Positions 60,433 to 64,000 of a stretch of 64,000 nucleotides of DNA are shown in pieces (position 1 is the stretch's first letter; every line of letters starts with the position of its first letter). Origin of the DNA: Gluconacetobacter takamatsuzukensis (GTDB lineage Bacteria > Pseudomonadota > Alphaproteobacteria > Acetobacterales > Acetobacteraceae). The stretch is from assembly GCF_014174275.1 (NCBI RefSeq), contig NZ_JABEQK010000001.1, positions 1 through 64,000 on the forward strand. Direction: 5' to 3'. The notes below the pieces were generated by a model that did no database searches, was not told the DNA's origin, and was given only the letters and a program-made list of their open reading frames with translations. Position numbers and translations under genes: made by a program.

Positions 60433-62729
60433 GCATCAACTGGCCCTTCGGCCGTGAAGGCTGGTTTTCCGCCGCCGAAGCCGAGAGTTCCGAACTGGCC
60501 GCCGCGTGCTATCGCCGGTGTGCCCAGCTGCTGCCGACGATGTATGTGATCCTGGTGGCCAATGCGTGGCTGCTTGCCGCCGTCTTTGCCCGGCAGGCTC
60601 CCGACTGGCTTTCGCTGTTCTGCCCCGCCGTGGGCAGCGTGTTCTGCGCCGTCAGGATGCGGTCGTGGCTGCGGGCGCGCAATACCGATCCGACGCTGGA
60701 CCGCATCCAGGCGACGCTGGTCAATACCGGCCGCTTTTCCGCCGGGCTGATCGTCGCCCAGGGAGGGTGGGCGTGTGCCCTTTACCCCTATGGCGATGCG
60801 GCGACGCGTTCTTTCCTGTTCTTCTATATCGCCACCACCACGCTGGCGGTCATGTACTGCCTGGCGCATATGCGGCTTGCGGCGATCCGGCTGGCGATCA
60901 TCGCCAATGTGACGCTGTTCATCCTGTGCCTGGTCGACGAGACGGCGACGCATCTGGCGGCCGTCGTGAGCCTGCTGGTCGATTCGATCGGCGGGATCGG
61001 CGTGCTGACCAGCACCTATCGCGATTTTTCGAAGACCGTGAATGCCCGGGCGGAAGAAAAGCGCCGGGCGAAGGAGCAGGAGCTGCTGCTGCGCATGATC
61101 GACAACATGCCCGTGGCGGTCATGACCGTGGAGCCGAAGAGCTATATCATCAACTACGCGAACCAGATGTCCAAGGCGCTGATCCGCAGTATCGAGCATC
61201 TTCTGCCGATCCGCGCGGATGACCTGATCGGTACCTCGATCGACGTGTTCCACCGTTCGCCGGCCCACCAGCGGGGTATCCTCGCCGACCCGAACAACCT
61301 GCCGCACAATGCGCGCATCCGCCTGGGCAACGAGGTGCTGGACCTGAAGATTTCCGCCATCACCGCCACGGACGGTCATTACATGGCGCCCATGCTGACC
61401 TGGGCGCTGGTGACGAAGGAGGTGGAGGCTGAAAACCGCATCCGTTACCTGGCGCATTTCGACGCGCTGACCGAACTGCCCAACCGGATCACCTTCCGCC
61501 GGGAACTTGAGGAGCGTCTGGCCACGCCGGGCAACCGCGTCGGGCTGCTCTATGTCGATCTGGATGGTTTCAAGCTGGTCAACGATACGCGCGGGCACCA
61601 GATCGGCGATGCCCTGCTGCAACAGGTCGCGGCACGGCTGAAAATGGTCTGCAACGGCCCCGCCGTGACGCTGACCCGTCTGGGCGGCGACGAGTTCGCC
61701 GTGCTGCTGCCGCATAATTCCCGCCAGCAGGCCATGGTGCTGGCCGACCTGATCGTGGCGGCCCTCGGCGCGCCCTTCGACCTCGATTACGACCGGACCA
61801 TCCAGATCGGGGCGTCGGTCGGCATTGCCCTGGCGCCGGAGCATGGCGAGGAGCCCGATATCCTGCTGTCGCGTGCCGACATGGCGCTGTACGCCGCCAA
61901 GGAGGCCGGGAGGGGGACCTCCCGCCTGTTCTCGCCCGAATTGGAAAAGCGCGTGCAGGAGCGGGTGCGCCTGGAGGAAGAGCTGCGGTCCGCGCTGGCG
62001 AGCCGGGACGGGTTGTTCGTATTCTACCAGCCGATCGTCGATCTGTCGTCCGGGCGGGTCACGTCGCGCGAGGCGCTGGCCCGCTGGCATCATCCCCAGC
62101 AGGGCTGGATTTCTCCCGGCCGGTTCGTGCCGGTGGCAGAGCAATGCGGGCTGGTCGACCGGCTGGGCGAGTTCATCCTGAACCAGGCGTGCCGGAGTGC
62201 CGCGCAATGGGTGGACGAGGCGCATGTCGCCGTCAACGTCTCGGCCATGCAGTTGGGCAAGGGGACGCTGGTCGATAGCGTCTCGGCGGCGCTCGCGGCC
62301 TCCGGCCTGCCGGCGGAGCGGCTGGAGATCGAGGTGACGGAAACGGCGCTGCTGAGCGACGAGCATCGCGGCATCCAGGACCTGCTGTTGCTGCGGGACA
62401 TGGGGGTGCGGGTTTCGCTGGACGATTTCGGGACCGGCTATTCCTCGCTGGCGCATCTGCGGACGTTTGCGTTCGACAAGATCAAGATCGACGGGTCGTT
62501 CGTGCGCGATGCGCTGGAGCGGCCGGAATGCGCGGCCGTGGTGCGGGCCATTGCCGACCTGGGCAAGCGGCTGGGGGTACGGATCGTCGCCGAGGGGGTC
62601 GAGACCGAGGACCAGCTTGCGCTGGTCCGCGCGGAAGGGTGCCGGGAAGTCCAGGGCTATATCTACGGCCGCCCGGCTCCGTCGGACGAGGATGCGGCGC
62701 TGGTTGCGGAACTCGACAGTCGGCGGTGA
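60429..62729 (+). CDS. Membrane PAS-GGDEF-EAL c-di-GMP signalling protein
   Basis: A 766-aa protein. Several hydrophobic segments fill residues 35-200, followed by a coiled coil (AEEKRRAKEQELLLRM), a PAS domain (about 215-335), the GGDEF domain with RLGGDEFAVL (about 419) and LDGFKLVNDTRGH, and the EAL domain with REALARW (about 548) and DDFGTGYSS (about 664). Both catalytic signatures are intact. It is coupled to the MHYT-GGDEF-EAL gene by an ATGA overlap, so the two are made together and may heterodimerise. Confidence 0.92.
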   Translation: MSINWPFGREGWFSAAEAESSELAAACYRRCAQLLPTMYVILVANAWLLAAVFARQAPDWLSLFCPAVGSVFCAVRMRSWLRARNTDPTLDRIQATLVNTGRFSAGLIVAQGGWACALYPYGDAATRSFLFFYIATTTLAVMYCLAHMRLAAIRLAIIANVTLFILCLVDETATHLAAVVSLLVDSIGGIGVLTSTYRDFSKTVNARAEEKRRAKEQELLLRMIDNMPVAVMTVEPKSYIINYANQMSKALIRSIEHLLPIRADDLIGTSIDVFHRSPAHQRGILADPNNLPHNARIRLGNEVLDLKISAITATDGHYMAPMLTWALVTKEVEAENRIRYLAHFDALTELPNRITFRRELEERLATPGNRVGLLYVDLDGFKLVNDTRGHQIGDALLQQVAARLKMVCNGPAVTLTRLGGDEFAVLLPHNSRQQAMVLADLIVAALGAPFDLDYDRTIQIGASVGIALAPEHGEEPDILLSRADMALYAAKEAGRGTSRLFSPELEKRVQERVRLEEELRSALASRDGLFVFYQPIVDLSSGRVTSREALARWHHPQQGWISPGRFVPVAEQCGLVDRLGEFILNQACRSAAQWVDEAHVAVNVSAMQLGKGTLVDSVSAALAASGLPAERLEIEVTETALLSDEHRGIQDLLLLRDMGVRVSLDDFGTGYSSLAHLRTFAFDKIKIDGSFVRDALERPECAAVVRAIADLGKRLGVRIVAEGVETEDQLALVRAEGCREVQGYIYGRPAPSDEDAALVAELDSRR

Positions 62730-62743
62730 CCGGGTGAGGGGCG

Positions 62744-63673
62744 TTAGTCCTGCGGAGTGTCCTGCCGTGCCCAGGGGGGCAGCGCGAAGGCGTCGACGAA
62801 ATAGTCCAGCAGTGCGTTGACGCGGGCGGGGCGCAGGGGGCTGGGGGGCGTGACCAGATAGAGCGCGATCGCGGGGGCCTCCCATTCCGGCAGGATGATT
62901 TCCAGCGATCCGGACTGGAGGCTGTTCCAGATCATGAATTCGGGGAACAGGCCGAAGCCCAGCCCGGCCTCGAGCGCCGGCAGGAAGCCTTCCGCATTGT
63001 TCGCGCGCAGGCGCGATGCCTGGGACAGCACGTAATCCTTGCCCGACGGGGCATGGCGCAGCCGGATCGTGCCCGGGGCGGAAGTATTGGTGTAGACGAA
63101 GCTCTTGTGTGCCTCCAGGTCGCGCGGGTGGGTCGGCCGGCCGATCGCGTCCAGCCAGGCGGGGGTGGCGACCAGCAGCAGCCTGACCGCGCAGAGGCGG
63201 CGCGCCCGCAGCGATGAATCGGCCAGCGAGGAGATCCGCAGGGCGATGTCGTAGCCCTCGGCGACCAGATCGACGATCGAATCGCTGAAATCGAGCGTCA
63301 GGTCGATATCGGGGTAGCGTTCCAGGAAGGCGGGCAGGATCGGCGAGATGTGCTTGACGCCGAACGTCATCGGGGCGGCGATGCGGATCAGGCCCGAGGG
63401 TTTCAGCGTGCCGTCCCTTGCCTGTGCCTCGGCGGCCTCGGCTTCCGCGATGATGCGGCTGGCATGGCCCAGGGCGTGGCGTCCCATCTCGGTCAGGGAC
63501 AATTGCCGCGAGTTGCGGTTGAACAGGCTGGCCCCCAGCGCCTGTTCCAGCCGGGATACGGCCTTGGAAACCGTAGGCTTGGAGAGCTGGATATCCTCGG
63601 CCGCGCGCGCGAAGGACCCCCATTCGGCCACTTTCGCGAAAATCGCCCAGGCTTCGAAATCGGGCAATCGCAT
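62744..63673 (-). CDS. LysR-family transcriptional regulator (pirin-linked)
   Basis: A 309-aa regulator starting at ATG 63673. MRLPDFEAWAIFAKVAEWGS, FARAAEDIQLSKPTVSKAVS and an effector domain with IRIAAPMTFGVKHISPILPAFL are typical of the AaeR/DmlR-like branch. The longer frame to 63964 would overlap the divergent pirin gene. It faces that gene across 222 bp and probably controls it, as is common for pirin loci. It ends 14 bp after the convergent GGDEF-EAL gene. Confidence 0.9.
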   Translation of the reverse strand: MRLPDFEAWAIFAKVAEWGSFARAAEDIQLSKPTVSKAVSRLEQALGASLFNRNSRQLSLTEMGRHALGHASRIIAEAEAAEAQARDGTLKPSGLIRIAAPMTFGVKHISPILPAFLERYPDIDLTLDFSDSIVDLVAEGYDIALRISSLADSSLRARRLCAVRLLLVATPAWLDAIGRPTHPRDLEAHKSFVYTNTSAPGTIRLRHAPSGKDYVLSQASRLRANNAEGFLPALEAGLGFGLFPEFMIWNSLQSGSLEIILPEWEAPAIALYLVTPPSPLRPARVNALLDYFVDAFALPPWARQDTPQD

Positions 63674-63895
63674 GAGGAACAGCCTTTTGAAAACGATCCC
63701 CGCGTCTGGCCGGTCGGGTTCCAGGGGGTTTCCCTGCATATATTTTCTGCCCCGGCCCGTCCAGACAGCGCCCCCAAGCCGGCTTTCGGGCCGCGGAAAT
63801 TCCGGAAACGAAGGGTTTCGCTTCCTGCCGTATCGCGGCGGGCCGGTGGGGGCGTAGGGTCCGCCCAGACATTCAACACATTGGAGGCGATCACG

Positions 63896-64000
63896 ATGAT
63901 CGAAGTTCGGCCGTTCGCGGAACTGGGCCACGCCGACCATGGCTGGCTCGATGCGAAACATCATTTTTCCTTCGCGGATTATTACGATCCGCGCCGGATG
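63896..64000 (+). CDS. Pirin family protein, N-terminal part (cut by window end)
   Basis: The first 35 codons read MIEVRPFAELGHADHGWLD, then AKHHFSFADYYDPRRM, the conserved N-terminus of YhaK-type pirins, cupin proteins often with quercetinase activity. ATG 63896 follows ttggaggcga. The gene continues past the window. Divergent from the LysR gene at 63673. Confidence 0.88.
   Translation, partial: MIEVRPFAELGHADHGWLDAKHHFSFADYYDPRRM

Noticed and set aside
60258-63872. A 1204-codon minus-strand frame over the GGDEF-EAL genes
   Set aside because: Antisense shadow; the plus-strand frames carry intact GGDEF, EAL and MHYT motifs.
1-64000. tRNA or rRNA genes, CRISPR arrays, prophage
   Set aside because: I scanned by eye for T-loop-like motifs, regular repeat-spacer arrays and phage structural genes and saw none; a tRNA scan would be needed to be certain.

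Overview
The window reads as chromosomal DNA of a high-GC alphaproteobacterium, most likely an acetic acid bacterium (Acetobacteraceae, Gluconacetobacter/Komagataeibacter type). This is an inference from GC-rich codon use, the zapA-6S RNA-fau order, an IS5-family (IS1031-like) element and the general gene content; no rRNA or tRNA gene is present to fix the taxon. Genes are densely packed and many start with GTG or TTG.

Positions 1-25,300 look like accessory DNA. Two directly repeated copies of a RES-toxin/Xre-antitoxin module (about 170-868, dead; about 24,157-25,103, intact) bracket some 23 kb. Between them lie a TetR-controlled RND efflux system, then a run of small regulator/redox-enzyme modules: an XRE regulator with a broken metallophosphoesterase and a divergent epimerase; HxlR with an NmrA-type reductase; LysR with an SRPBCC protein; a haloperoxidase-like hydrolase; and MerR with an old-yellow-enzyme, an acetoacetate-decarboxylase-like protein and a DJ-1/PfpI protein. 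Gene remnants (IS3 orfA, Fic, SDR tail) and a low-GC patch with an IS5-family insertion complete this half. Paired operator-like motifs can be read for the TetR and MerR regulators and a single one for HxlR.

From about 25.4 kb the content becomes housekeeping and envelope genes: tag, a LysR regulator, a THUMP RNA methyltransferase, an HWE histidine kinase, an MntR-DUF1275-spermidine-synthase-like run and a class I aldolase. Next come two glycosyltransferases, a radical SAM protein, a Wzx-like flippase, and a MotA/MotB-like proton-channel pair with a periplasmic OmpA-like partner. The EF-P module follows (suhB, efp, epmB, and divergent epmA), then a Gly/Trp-rich lipoprotein, a fasciclin lipoprotein, thiE, zapA-6S RNA-fau and a YmdB-type phosphodiesterase.

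The last 14 kb holds an uptake and catabolism group (carboxylate MFS transporter, OprB porin, LysR, Rieske oxygenase, LysR), a FUSC-family membrane protein, two translationally coupled GGDEF-EAL proteins for c-di-GMP, and a LysR gene divergent from a pirin gene cut by the window end. An interspersed hairpin-rich repeat follows fau and one lysR gene at the same distance from the stop codon. The most unusual features are the duplicated toxin-antitoxin brackets, the in-frame stop in the metallophosphoesterase, the gene split cleanly by the IS, a 51-aa ORF sharing the antitoxin operator, and the envelope cluster linking a proton-channel pair to glycan genes.
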